DNA from: RGIG5057 sp964371585
Lineage (GTDB): Bacteria > Bacillota > Clostridia > TANB77 > CAG-465
Direction of reading: 5' to 3'
Length of the DNA stretch: 64,000 nucleotides
NCBI GenBank assembly: GCA_964371585.1
Contig: CAYJMD010000002.1
Coordinates: 124,001-188,000 of the forward strand
Shown here: one piece after another, positions 27,836-37,280 of the stretch
How positions within the stretch are numbered: position 1 is the stretch's first letter
How the letters are laid out: the number at the start of each line of letters is the position of its first letter
The notes under the pieces: model-generated
The model's input: the letters and a program-made list of their open reading frames with translations, nothing else
The model's database searches: none
Told to the model about the DNA's origin: nothing
Made by a program: the position numbers and the translations under genes

Positions 27836-28636
27836 TTACAACTCGTCATTAATTTTAAGCAGTTCATCAATCTTATCTTTTATATATTTAGCTGCAGATT
27901 TAGGAGCTATTTTAGCTGGTAACCCTAAAGCCACTACAAGATTAATGTTTTGTTTATTTGCATATTCGTAATCTAGTCCTGGTTTAGAAGCAAGATCAAT
28001 TATACAAACATCTTTCTTTAATAAATCGATATGTTCTTTATCTAGTATTTTAGTAGGAATTGTATTAAATATATAATCAAACTCTGATAAATAACAAGAT
28101 AAATCATTAATATCTATATTATTATATCCTAAAGCTTTAATATATGCAAGGTCACTTTGTTTTCTTGCTTCTACAGATACATTTGCTCCTATACCACTTA
28201 GCATTTTACTTAGTATTTTACCTATTCTACCATATCCAAGCACTAAACATTTAGAACCACATATAGTAATGTCTGTATTTTTTATAGCTTCATAAATTGC
28301 ACCTTCAGCTGTAGGAATATTATTTAAAATTGCAATTTCTTCATAATCTAGTACATCATATATTTTGATATTATCATACTTAGAAAATGTATTTTTCAAA
28401 TCTTGGCTTATTGCACCAGAAACAATCATCACATTAAAATTTTTAGTAATAATATCATTTATAAATTCTTCTATTTTAATATCTGTTTGATTAATATATA
28501 CATCATCTCTTGTAAATGGTATTGGAGCTACTATAACACTAGCCTCTTTATACGAAATATTATTTTGTACATTAAGCATACTTTTTAAATATTTAATTCT
28601 TAAATCATTTCCTATAACACAAATTTTATTATTCAT
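27836..28636 (-). CDS. dpaA: Dipicolinate synthase subunit A
   Basis: 266 residues, related to SpoVFA (DpaA). Converts the dihydrodipicolinate precursor to dipicolinic acid for the spore core. Visible similarities to SpoVFA: IAILNNIPTAEGAIYEAI, the nucleotide-binding LGYGRIGKIL (about 131-140), FNTIPTKIL, and IIDLASKPG followed by VVALGLPAKIAPKSAAKYI. The usual partner dpaB (spoVFB, a flavoprotein) is not adjacent: folD lies downstream and a patatin upstream. The protein is expected in the mother cell. Either dpaB is elsewhere or another flavoprotein acts with it. Confidence 0.85.
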   Translation of the reverse strand: MNNKICVIGNDLRIKYLKSMLNVQNNISYKEASVIVAPIPFTRDDVYINQTDIKIEEFINDIITKNFNVMIVSGAISQDLKNTFSKYDNIKIYDVLDYEEIAILNNIPTAEGAIYEAIKNTDITICGSKCLVLGYGRIGKILSKMLSGIGANVSVEARKQSDLAYIKALGYNNIDINDLSCYLSEFDYIFNTIPTKILDKEHIDLLKKDVCIIDLASKPGLDYEYANKQNINLVVALGLPAKIAPKSAAKYIKDKIDELLKINDEL

Positions 28637-28673
28637 TTCATCACCTAATAAACTTTATGCAAGTATATATCTA

Positions 28674-29888
28674 TTATTCTTTAATATTAAATCCTTTAAC
28701 AAGACTTAGCATAACTTGTGGTATATCAATATCTGATTTAACAAGTTTACCAAGAGCGCTATCTTTATTAATTATTCCCATATTTTTATTTTTAGGAACA
28801 CTCACAACTTTAGCAAGATCTAACAACTCATTAAAAGAGTATACATTAAATCTTTCTATTTTACCTAAAACAGCAACATATTCAAGTATTATTGTAACCA
28901 TTTCTTTATATGTTTTTACTTCTTTATATCCAAGTCTTTTAAGTAGCATAGGAATAGTTACTTCTAAAAACATTTTTTTAGTATTAACATCTTCTATATG
29001 AAGTAATTTATTAATCCTTTTAATATTATACTCACTGTAATTACTTAATATTTTAAAATAGAAATCATCGCTTTTATGTTTTATATAGTATTTTATACCA
29101 TCTAAATTTTCAAGTTGTTTTTTTGCATCATAATATCCAAGTGTTAACATATTAGTTATTGGTTTATTATCAAAATTCATCATATGTGGTAAAGGTTCTT
29201 TAGGAATTATTTCAATAATTTTTTCTCCTGGTTTTTTTACTGTTTTTTTAACTACTCCGATAGAATTAGTATATATAGCAATTATATTTTTCTTATTTTT
29301 TTCTTGTAACATATTGATTGGACAGTTGTTATAGACTCCTCCATCAATATAATATTTACCATTAAATAATTCTTGCTTAAATATTGGAAGTCTGCTACTA
29401 GCAAGTAGATAATCTACAACTTCACCTTTAGGAATTTCATCTATAAATTTTTCAACAGGTTTCATATCAGAAATGCAATATGTTGCAAAGCCACACTGAA
29501 TACTACTTGCTCTTAATTTACCTTCATTTACATGAGTATTTAAAAAAGATCTCATTTTATCTGTATTCATTCCACCTCTTCTAAAAGCTGTTGTAAATTT
29601 TGTAGTCATGTATTTAACTAAACTTACATCAAGATTTTTTTCCATGATAAGTTTTAATTTATCATCATCTAAATCAAAAATATCACTATTTTTAAAATTT
29701 TCCCAAATCTTTAAGCAAGCTGCAAAATCATTTTGTGCTATCATAGCAGCATTAATAGCTCCTATTGATGTACCAACAACCATATCTATTTTAATATGTT
29801 TTTCAAAAAGGTATTTGCACGCTCCAGCATGATATGCTCCTCTTGCTCCTCCACCTTCTAAAGCAAGACTCCAGTTACTGTCTCTCAT
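28674..29888 (-). CDS. Patatin-like phospholipase
   Basis: 404 residues. Patatin fold: oxyanion hole GGGARG (12-17), catalytic Ser in GTSIG (S41) and Asp in DGG (D182). An acyl hydrolase acting on lipids in or near the membrane; the substrate is not evident. The C-terminal half (about 200-404) is an extension of unknown function with predicted helices. Located 19 bases after tgt and 37 bases before dpaA, so probably co-transcribed with both. Confidence 0.9.
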   Translation of the reverse strand: MRDSNWSLALEGGGARGAYHAGACKYLFEKHIKIDMVVGTSIGAINAAMIAQNDFAACLKIWENFKNSDIFDLDDDKLKLIMEKNLDVSLVKYMTTKFTTAFRRGGMNTDKMRSFLNTHVNEGKLRASSIQCGFATYCISDMKPVEKFIDEIPKGEVVDYLLASSRLPIFKQELFNGKYYIDGGVYNNCPINMLQEKNKKNIIAIYTNSIGVVKKTVKKPGEKIIEIIPKEPLPHMMNFDNKPITNMLTLGYYDAKKQLENLDGIKYYIKHKSDDFYFKILSNYSEYNIKRINKLLHIEDVNTKKMFLEVTIPMLLKRLGYKEVKTYKEMVTIILEYVAVLGKIERFNVYSFNELLDLAKVVSVPKNKNMGIINKDSALGKLVKSDIDIPQVMLSLVKGFNIKE

Positions 29889-29907
29889 ATATCCCTCCTA
29901 ATGTATT

Positions 29908-31035
29908 TTAATCTTTGTATCCATATTTTTTATAGAACTCAATTTTAAATTCTTCTAGTCTATCTTCTTTTATAGCTTCTCTTACATTTTCCATAAGTTT
30001 TGTTAAGAATCTTAAGTTATGAAGTGATAATAATCTAGCACCTAAAACTTCTTTACATTTAATTAAATGTCTTATATATGCTTTAGTATAGTTTCTACAA
30101 GTGTAACAATCACATTCATCATCTAGAGTAGTAAAATCTTCTGCATAATTTGCATTTCTAACAACAACTTTACCTTTAGAGGTAAATGCTGTACCATTTC
30201 TTGCTATTCTAGTTGGAAGTACACAATCACACATATCCATACCTGCAAGTACTGCTTCAATTAGGTAGTCTGGACTACCAACTCCCATTAAATATCTAGG
30301 TTTATTTTCTGGTAATAATGGAGCTGTATATTTTAATATATCAACAAACTCTTTTTTTGGTTCTCCAACACTTATACCACCAATTGCATATCCTGGAAAG
30401 TCAAGCTCTATTAATTGTTTTGCACTTTCTGCTCTTAAATCTTTATAAAATCCACCTTGAACAATACCAAATAACGCTTGAGTATCTGTTTGTTTATGAT
30501 AGTCTTTACATCTTTTTGCCCATCTAGTAGTTCTTTCCATAGAATCTTTAACATATTTATAACTAGCTCCAAATGGTGCACATTCATCAAATGCCATCAT
30601 AATATCACTACCTAAATAGTTTTGGATTTCCATAGATTTTTCTGGTGAGATAAAGTGTTTAGATCCATCTAAATGTGACCTAAATTCAACACCTTCTTCA
30701 GTTATAGTTCTAAGCGAACCTAAACTAAATACTTGGAATCCTCCACTATCTGTTAATATATTTCTATCCCAGTTCATAAACTTATGAAGACCACCTGCTT
30801 TTTTTATAAGCTCATGTCCAGGTCTTAGATACAAGTGATATGTATTAGATAGAATTATTGATGCCATTATTTCATTTTCTAATTCTTCTTTTGTAAGTGT
30901 TTTTACAGTAGCTTGCGTTCCTACAGGCATAAATACTGGTGTTTCAATATCGCCATGTGGCAAATGTATAACTCCAAGTCTTGCTCCTGTTTTTTTATCT
31001 ACTTTTTTAATTTCAAAACTTAATGCTTCTTTCAT
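29908..31035 (-). CDS. tgt: Queuine/preQ1 tRNA-ribosyltransferase
   Basis: Exchanges guanine-34 for preQ1 in GUN-anticodon tRNAs, the first tRNA step of queuosine synthesis. 375 residues. General-base Asp in TDSGGFQVFSLG (D96), the family MCDCVLPTR segment, and the zinc site CDCYTC...H (about 317-345) are intact. queA and the preQ1 genes are not in the window. First gene of the tgt-patatin-dpaA-folD unit. Confidence 0.96.
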   Translation of the reverse strand: MKEALSFEIKKVDKKTGARLGVIHLPHGDIETPVFMPVGTQATVKTLTKEELENEIMASIILSNTYHLYLRPGHELIKKAGGLHKFMNWDRNILTDSGGFQVFSLGSLRTITEEGVEFRSHLDGSKHFISPEKSMEIQNYLGSDIMMAFDECAPFGASYKYVKDSMERTTRWAKRCKDYHKQTDTQALFGIVQGGFYKDLRAESAKQLIELDFPGYAIGGISVGEPKKEFVDILKYTAPLLPENKPRYLMGVGSPDYLIEAVLAGMDMCDCVLPTRIARNGTAFTSKGKVVVRNANYAEDFTTLDDECDCYTCRNYTKAYIRHLIKCKEVLGARLLSLHNLRFLTKLMENVREAIKEDRLEEFKIEFYKKYGYKD

Positions 31036-31074
31036 TTATTAATTTCTCCCTTTTAATTTATTTATAACATATAT

Positions 31075-31105
31075 ATGATACTATATTTTACTTGAAATTT
31101 CAAGT
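31075..31105 (-). promoter_or_regulatory. SigA-type promoter of tgt with overlapping palindrome
   Basis: Minus strand TTGAAA, 17-base spacer, TATCAT. The -35 lies inside a perfect 16-bp palindrome ACTTGAAATTTCAAGT (31090-31105), a possible operator. Confidence 0.55.
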
Positions 31106-31136
31106 TTTAAGGCATTAATAGGGCTATCTTAGTATA

Positions 31137-31168
31137 AAAAAGATACATGAATCACTCATGTATCTTTT
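31137..31168 (-). terminator. Terminator of the smc-ywaF unit
   Basis: AAAAGATACATGA and TCATGTATCTTTT pair perfectly over 13 bp around a short loop; the minus transcript ends in a U run. Confidence 0.85.
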
Positions 31169-31233
31169 GCTATACTATTTTGACTATATTTTTAAGTTAC
31201 CACTCTATAATATTATAATCTTTAGTATATATT

Positions 31234-31983
31234 TTATGATTTTATTTCACTAATTTTATTTTCATTTAATCTTTTCTCTTTATTAACAAAATATGCTGGA
31301 ATATATGCTACAAATAATGATATTACAGCTACAAGTTCAAGCCACACAAGTGGTGGTGCATATTTAGTAAATGGAAACACTTCATATATTTGATCTGGAA
31401 GTCCTGATAGCATTACATAATTCGATCCTACTATACTATTAAATATCATCATTATAATTACAAATATATGCGCTGTTATAAATGTTGTAAATATATCTTT
31501 TTTCTCTACTTCATATTTAAATATAAGTAACGCATATACACTAAATACTATCATAACATGATGGCTAATTATAAACTGCCAATATAAGTATCTATCAAAT
31601 GTACAATTTAAATCTGGTAACAATATCGCTGGTAATGGCCCTATAAATGTACAAAAATATATTATTTTATATAACTTATGTTTATTTTTAGTTATTAGTA
31701 TAAACATAAAAGTAAAACCTGTTACAAAACAAAAATGTAATGGCAAATCTGTTTTATACGAATATGTTCCAAGTAATATTTTTGAACCATAATATATAAC
31801 AAAATTCATAAACATTATAACTGCCATAGTTATACTTATAGTTTTTTCATGTCCAAAATTGATTAATTTATTTTTAAATCTATATATTAAATATATACAA
31901 AGTATTGTTATACCAAGAGGAATAAATTGTTCTAAGCTAAATAATTCTACTCTAGTACTTCCTTCTTCGGTAAAAAACTCCAT
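31234..31983 (-). CDS. TIGR02206/YwaF-family membrane protein
   Basis: 249 residues with about six or seven membrane segments across most of its length. Family hallmarks are the LPLHFC motif (about 80-86) and a His-His pair (ISHHVM, about 138). Function unknown in the family. It overlaps the smc stop codon by one base (TAATG), so translation is probably coupled. The reason for coupling with a chromosome condensation gene is not clear. Confidence 0.82.
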   Translation of the reverse strand: MEFFTEEGSTRVELFSLEQFIPLGITILCIYLIYRFKNKLINFGHEKTISITMAVIMFMNFVIYYGSKILLGTYSYKTDLPLHFCFVTGFTFMFILITKNKHKLYKIIYFCTFIGPLPAILLPDLNCTFDRYLYWQFIISHHVMIVFSVYALLIFKYEVEKKDIFTTFITAHIFVIIMMIFNSIVGSNYVMLSGLPDQIYEVFPFTKYAPPLVWLELVAVISLFVAYIPAYFVNKEKRLNENKISEIKS

Positions 31984-34900
31984 TATTTTTCCTCCTTCAT
32001 TCTCATAGAAATAAGTTTTGATATACCATATTCTTCCATTGTTACACCATATACTGTATTTGCAACTTCCATAGTACCTTTTCTATGAGTTATTACAATA
32101 AATTGTGTATCGTCTGAATATTTCTTTATATAATTTGCAAATCTTATAACATTGATATCATCAAGAGCTGCTTCAATTTCATCTAGTATACAAAATGGTG
32201 GTGCTTTAATTTTCATTATAGCAAATAATAGTGCTGTTGCAGTAAGAGCTCTTTCTCCACCAGATAATAATGTCATTGAACCTAATTTTTTACCTGGAGG
32301 CTGCGCTGCTATTTCTATTCCTGATTCTAAAATATTTTCTTCATCTGTAAGTGTTAGTCCTGCTCTTCCACCACCAAACAGCTCACTAAATGTATGTTTG
32401 AAGTTTTCATTTATTATTTTAAATTGTTTAGAAAACTCACTTTTCATTATACTTGTCATATTGTGAATTAGGTTTTCTAATTTTTTCTTTGTTTCATCTA
32501 AGTCTGTTTTTTGTGCTATTATAAAATCATATCTTTCTTTAACAGATTTATACTCTTCAATAGAATTTACATCTACATCACCTAGTTTTTTAATTTCATC
32601 TTTAATACTACTTGCATCTTTTATGATTTTAGACGTATCTTCAATTTCAGGAACTGTTTTTATAAATTCATTTGCAGAAGTAATTGTAAGTTCATAATTA
32701 TCCCAGATATCATTTTTAATGTTTTCTATATCTAGTTCAAATTTAATTCTTCTATTATTAATTTTATTTACTTCTTCATTTAATTTATTAATTTTGTTTA
32801 TACTAGCAAGCATTTCAATTTCAAGTGTATCAAGTTTTTTGCTAATATCCACTCTATCAATTTTAAGCTTAGATACAATTTCATCATATTTAAGTTTAAA
32901 CTCTTCAAGTCTAACTTTTTCCTGGTTTATTTTTACTATTTCATTATTATAGTTTATGATAGACTCTTTAAGAGTGTTTACTTCACTTGTTTTTTTAACG
33001 TTAGCAACAAGGAAATTAGCAATATCATTATTTAATTTATCTTCTAACTCTTCAATTGAAAGTTTACTTTCTTCAAAAGATGATAAAGAAATTTTTAAAT
33101 TAACTATATCTTCATTTAAGAAATCTAAAGTTTGAGATTTTTCTTTTCTTTGTTTACTATATTCATCTATAGCTGACTGTTTAGTAGATATAATTTCTTT
33201 AATATTAATATTATCTTCTTCCAGTATTGTTATTTCATTTTTTAATGTATTTATTTCTTCTAACAAGTTATTTTTTGAAGTAATAGAATTTTCATTAGAA
33301 GATTTTAATTTTTCTATTTGCTCGTCAATATTTTCAAGATTTTGCATAACTTTAGCTTGCATTATGTTCATATCAACTCTTGAAGCTTCTAAAGTATTTA
33401 GTTTATTTTTAATATCATTTATAACTGGCATTATATTTGATATTTGATCTTCTATTTCTTGATATTTAGAATTTTTAACTTCAATTAACTCTTCTAATTT
33501 CTTTATTTTATCTTGTCTACCAAGTAGTCCTGAAGATTTAGCTGTAGTATGTCCACCAGTTATACTTCCTGAAGTAGCAATGATTTCACCTGATAAGGTA
33601 ACAATTCTAATTTTTTCTTTATATTTAGTAAATAATCTATTAGCACATTCTAAGTCTTTAACAACAATTACATTACCAAGAGCTAGTAACATTGTTTTAG
33701 TAAATTTCTTATCAAATTTACATAGATTTATAGCTGTATCTATAACATCATCTTCTTTAAGGATTTTACCAAAATTAATATCATCTCTTACATTTAATTT
33801 GTTAAGTGGTAGAAAAGTTGCTCTACCTAAAAGATTAGTTTTTAGATATTCAATTAATCCTTTAGCTTTATTTTCATCTTCTACAACTATATTTTGGATA
33901 AATGTTCCCATAGAAACTTCAATTGCTTTTTCATACTTTTCATCAGTAGTAACAAGTGAAGATAATGTACCATATACGCCCTCTATAGAATCTTTTTTAA
34001 CATATTCAATTATAGATTTAACACTTTTAAAATAACCTTCATTTTCTTTTTCTAAATTAACAAGATATGAATGTTTAGATTTAAGACTTAATAACTCTTC
34101 TCTTAAGTTATTTGAATCATCAGTTATATGCGACAATTCTTTTTCTTTAAACTCTAATCTTTCTTTAATAGAATCAATCTCAGTATTAATAACATTAAGT
34201 TTACTCTTATTTTCATTTACTATTTTAGTAATATCTTCTTTTTCAAAACCAAGTCTATCTTTTTCAGCTATAAAATTAGTTCCGGCTTTAACAATGGAAT
34301 CAATTTGTTTATTTGAAGCTTCTATAGTTGCACTTTTTGATGAAATATCCATATTATTTACCATCACTTGTTCATTTAGTTTTTCAGTTTCAAGTTTTAA
34401 ACTTTCAGCTTCTTTATCTTTTTCATCAAGAGTTGTATTAATATCTTTTAATTCATCTTCTTTTTCTTTAAGCTCTTTAACAAATTTTTCTTTGTTTTTA
34501 TTTAAATTATCTTTTTTCTCTTTTTTTGATTTAATCTCATCTTTGATAACTTCAATATTTGATAAATTATCATTAATCTCATTTTCTAATCTAGAAATAT
34601 TTTCATTTGCATTACTAATATTTGAATTTGTAATTTCAAGTTTAGAATTTAATCTTTCATCTGTATTTTCAAGTTCAAAAAATTGTTTTTGAGCTTCTTC
34701 AATTTCAGTAATTATTTCATTTAATCTATTTTTTAAATTTAGTTTAGCTTTTTCAAGATTAATAGCATCTTGCTCTTCTAATTTTATATCAGCCGTTAAA
34801 GTTTCTACTTCGCTATCTAAAGCAGTTAGTTTCGTAGCATTTTCTTTAACACTAGTTAAAAATATATGTACATCTAAAACTTTAAGTTTATCTCTAAGTA

Positions 34901-35549
34901 ATAAATACTCTTTAGCTTTTCTTGCTTTTTCTTCTAAAGGTATAATATTACTTTCTATTTCAGCTAAAATATCATTAACTCTATCTAAATTAGTATGAGC
35001 AGTAGCAAGTTTTTTTGTAGCTTCCTCTTTTTTAACTCTATACTTCATAATACCTGAAGCTTCTTCAAAAATAGCTCTTCTATCTTCAGACTTATTAGAT
35101 AGTATTTCATCTATTTTACCTTGTCCAACAATGCTATATCCATCTTTACCTATACCTGTATCTAAAAATAGTTCTTGAACATCTTTTAATCTACATTCAC
35201 TATTATTTATTAAGTAACTACTTTCTCCAGATCTAAACACTCTTCTTGCTACAACTACTTCATTATAGTCGATAGGAAGTGATCTATCTGAATTATCAAT
35301 AGTAATTGCAACTTCAGCAAATCCTACTTTTTTTCTGTTTTCCGTACCAGCAAATATAACATCTTCCATTTTTGAAAGTCTAAGCTCTTTTGTACTTTGT
35401 GTACCAAGAACCCATCTAACAGCATCAGAAACATTACTTTTACCACTACCATTAGGACCAACTATTGTTGTAATCCCATCTAAAAATTCAACCTCTGTTT
35501 TATTTGCAAAAGATTTAAAACCTTGTAATTCTATTTTTTTTAGTCTCAT
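31983..35549 (-). CDS. smc: Chromosome segregation protein SMC
   Basis: 1188 residues, full length. N-terminal Walker A GPNGSGKSNVSDAV (about 32-45), two long antiparallel coiled coils, a central hinge (about 515-670, containing GVYGTLSSLV and AIEVSMGTFIQNIVV), and a C-terminal head with signature LLSGGERALTA and Walker B CILDEIEAALDD. Works with ScpA and ScpB to compact and separate chromosomes. rnc and ftsY, its frequent neighbours, are absent. Starts at ATG 35549 with GGGG upstream. Confidence 0.97.
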   Translation of the reverse strand: MRLKKIELQGFKSFANKTEVEFLDGITTIVGPNGSGKSNVSDAVRWVLGTQSTKELRLSKMEDVIFAGTENRKKVGFAEVAITIDNSDRSLPIDYNEVVVARRVFRSGESSYLINNSECRLKDVQELFLDTGIGKDGYSIVGQGKIDEILSNKSEDRRAIFEEASGIMKYRVKKEEATKKLATAHTNLDRVNDILAEIESNIIPLEEKARKAKEYLLLRDKLKVLDVHIFLTSVKENATKLTALDSEVETLTADIKLEEQDAINLEKAKLNLKNRLNEIITEIEEAQKQFFELENTDERLNSKLEITNSNISNANENISRLENEINDNLSNIEVIKDEIKSKKEKKDNLNKNKEKFVKELKEKEDELKDINTTLDEKDKEAESLKLETEKLNEQVMVNNMDISSKSATIEASNKQIDSIVKAGTNFIAEKDRLGFEKEDITKIVNENKSKLNVINTEIDSIKERLEFKEKELSHITDDSNNLREELLSLKSKHSYLVNLEKENEGYFKSVKSIIEYVKKDSIEGVYGTLSSLVTTDEKYEKAIEVSMGTFIQNIVVEDENKAKGLIEYLKTNLLGRATFLPLNKLNVRDDINFGKILKEDDVIDTAINLCKFDKKFTKTMLLALGNVIVVKDLECANRLFTKYKEKIRIVTLSGEIIATSGSITGGHTTAKSSGLLGRQDKIKKLEELIEVKNSKYQEIEDQISNIMPVINDIKNKLNTLEASRVDMNIMQAKVMQNLENIDEQIEKLKSSNENSITSKNNLLEEINTLKNEITILEEDNINIKEIISTKQSAIDEYSKQRKEKSQTLDFLNEDIVNLKISLSSFEESKLSIEELEDKLNNDIANFLVANVKKTSEVNTLKESIINYNNEIVKINQEKVRLEEFKLKYDEIVSKLKIDRVDISKKLDTLEIEMLASINKINKLNEEVNKINNRRIKFELDIENIKNDIWDNYELTITSANEFIKTVPEIEDTSKIIKDASSIKDEIKKLGDVDVNSIEEYKSVKERYDFIIAQKTDLDETKKKLENLIHNMTSIMKSEFSKQFKIINENFKHTFSELFGGGRAGLTLTDEENILESGIEIAAQPPGKKLGSMTLLSGGERALTATALLFAIMKIKAPPFCILDEIEAALDDINVIRFANYIKKYSDDTQFIVITHRKGTMEVANTVYGVTMEEYGISKLISMRMKEEK

Positions 35550-35576
35550 TATTTTACCCCTTTTATATATATCTAC

Positions 35577-35605
35577 ATTATATTACAAATTAAGTGTAAA
35601 AGCAA
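35577..35605 (-). promoter_or_regulatory. SigA-type promoter of smc
   Basis: TTGCTT, 17-base spacer, TATAAT on the minus strand, 28 bases before the smc start codon. Confidence 0.6.
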
Positions 35606-35695
35606 CAAAATATTTATATTTTAAGTATTAATTTATAACAGCAAAGTTAACATAAATAAAGTAGTTTGAATAATTACTCATAAACATAACTACAT

Positions 35696-35726
35696 GAAAA
35701 AAGAGCTAATAAAATTTTTAGCTCTT
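35696..35726 (-). terminator. Terminator after the 143-aa gene
   Basis: AAGAGCTAA and TTAGCTCTT form a 9-bp stem, followed on the minus strand by a T run. Confidence 0.8.
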
Positions 35727-35737
35727 CTATATATTTA

Positions 35738-36169
35738 TTACTGCATATATTTATCCATAATAGGTTTTAAAGTAGTCTTTATATTTGTAATTGTTGAATA
35801 AGTTTTATTATTTATTGATAACTGAGAATCATTGACAGCTAAACTTACTGAAGAATTATCTGATCCGTTTTTTATAGTAACATTATATGCACCACCAAGT
35901 ATTGTTTCTCCTTGTTTTACATTATCTTCAATAGTCTCATTTTTTATTGCATCTAAAATTGCTTGTATATCTGCTGTATCAGTAATTGTACCTATTACCT
36001 GCCCTTGATCATATACATCTATACTAATATTTTTTAAATCTGTATCCATATTATATACAGCTTTAAAATCAGAAACATTAGATATAGTTAAACTATTATT
36101 AGAAAACATAAAGAATAGTATAGCTGCTAAAGCTAAAATAATAATTAATATAATAATCTTTACTTTCAT
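35738..36169 (-). CDS. Membrane-anchored extracytoplasmic protein of unknown function
   Basis: 143 residues. One N-terminal hydrophobic segment (about 4-23) with a positive start, no lipobox cysteine, so probably a membrane anchor with the rest outside. The outer part looks beta-rich with DxxxVxIKNGS-type strands (about 35-125). Not recognised as a named family. It has an AAAGGAGT ribosome binding site and its own terminator. It lies between smc and the secreted peptidase-like gene. Confidence 0.75.
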   Translation of the reverse strand: MKVKIIILIIILALAAILFFMFSNNSLTISNVSDFKAVYNMDTDLKNISIDVYDQGQVIGTITDTADIQAILDAIKNETIEDNVKQGETILGGAYNVTIKNGSDNSSVSLAVNDSQLSINNKTYSTITNIKTTLKPIMDKYMQ

Positions 36170-36259
36170 ATAAATTACTCCTTTCTTATATTAACATTTT
36201 ATCATATTAAATAATTTAAATAAATAGTTTTAGATAAAAAAATAAAAAAATTCATATAA

Positions 36260-36285
36260 AAAGCGAGATATAATAATCTCGCTTT
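36260..36285 (-). terminator. Terminator of the secreted C39-like gene
   Basis: AAAGCGAGAT and ATCTCGCTTT, perfect 10-bp stem with 6-base loop and a T run on the minus strand. Confidence 0.85.
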
Positions 36286-36303
36286 AATATCAAAGCATTT
36301 ATC

Positions 36304-36972
36304 TTAGTAAATATTAACACTTTGCATTTCCATTCCACTAGTAAAAGTAAGAAATTGATATGGCATGTTTGACCAGGCTGTTGCAACAAATAACTTTTTC
36401 ACACCGTTTTCTACGTCGTATCCTAACACTAGATATGCATGTCCATTGTAGCCTAATAAAACAGGTTTGTTATTATCAATGTCTCTCGTAACATCTCCCC
36501 AAGTATTAAACCAATATTTGTCAATAATACAAGTTTTACCATATCTAGAAGACCAATTTTTTAAAGCTTGTGATACGTCGTTAAGGCTTTTACCAGAACT
36601 ACCATTATATCCCATAGTGTTACACATTTCATTATATACTGACTGATTAATTGGATTAGCATTGAGATAAAGACCTCTAGCTACATTAAAATATGATAGT
36701 ACATTAGCCATAAGAGTTGGTGCACAATTATTATTGTATATACCCTGACTAAAATCATCTGTACTGTACATAGGAGCAGTATGAAATAATTCTACAGCAC
36801 CATCAAGAGAGTTATATCTGCTTACAGATGTAGTGTTGTATTCATCTGAAATATGTATACTTTCACTACTAGTATAATTTGTAACCATCGGTTCTGGTTC
36901 TTGTGCATTTATTTTTGGTGTTAAACTAAAGATTATTGTTATTGCTAATAATAATGTAAATATTCTTTTCAT
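36304..36972 (-). CDS. Secreted C39-like cysteine peptidase family protein
   Basis: 222 residues. Sec signal peptide (about 1-23, MKRIFTLLLAIT...), probable cleavage after INA. The mature part resembles the peptidase C39-like/papain-like superfamily: Cys in NNCAPTLMANVLSYF (C83), His in NGHAYLVLGYD (H178) and a following Asp (D186). It could be an active peptidase or an inactive relative. Cell surface or secreted. GGAGG precedes the ATG. A 12-codon reading frame lies in its leader. Confidence 0.72.
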   Translation of the reverse strand: MKRIFTLLLAITIIFSLTPKINAQEPEPMVTNYTSSESIHISDEYNTTSVSRYNSLDGAVELFHTAPMYSTDDFSQGIYNNNCAPTLMANVLSYFNVARGLYLNANPINQSVYNEMCNTMGYNGSSGKSLNDVSQALKNWSSRYGKTCIIDKYWFNTWGDVTRDIDNNKPVLLGYNGHAYLVLGYDVENGVKKLFVATAWSNMPYQFLTFTSGMEMQSVNIY

Positions 36973-37013
36973 GATAAATCCTCCATAAATTAAAAATGTG
37001 TTTACAATCTCAT

Positions 37014-37052
37014 TTAAATTTGTTTTTCTGGTGGACTCCGAATTTTATGCAT
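37014..37052 (-). CDS. Possible 12-aa leader peptide
   Basis: MHKIRSPPEKQI with an AAAGGAG ribosome binding site 7 bases upstream; it ends 41 bases before the C39-like gene. Its high GC (CGG, CCA, CCA) is unusual here. It could be chance. The rest of 36973-37280 is AT-rich and shows only this frame and the trmR terminator. Confidence 0.3.
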   Translation of the reverse strand: MHKIRSPPEKQI

Positions 37053-37221
37053 AGAAAACTCCTTTCACTCTCAAAATTAAAAGTTTTTAATTTTTTTATC
37101 CAATAATATATAACTCTATTCTACCAAATTATTTTAATATTTCAACATAATCCCTATTATTCGACAAATTACGCTAAAATAATACAATAATTTATTATAA
37201 AAAAATATATAATAAAAAATA

Positions 37222-37250
37222 CCGTACAAACTTAAATATAGTTTATACGG
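37222..37250 (-). terminator. Terminator of the hisS-asnS-aspS-trmR unit
   Basis: CCGTATAAACT and AGTTTGTACGG pair with one mismatch around 7 bases on the minus strand, followed by TATTTTTTATT. Confidence 0.8.
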
Positions 37251-37280
37251 CATATTATTATTTTTTATTACTTAAAATTA

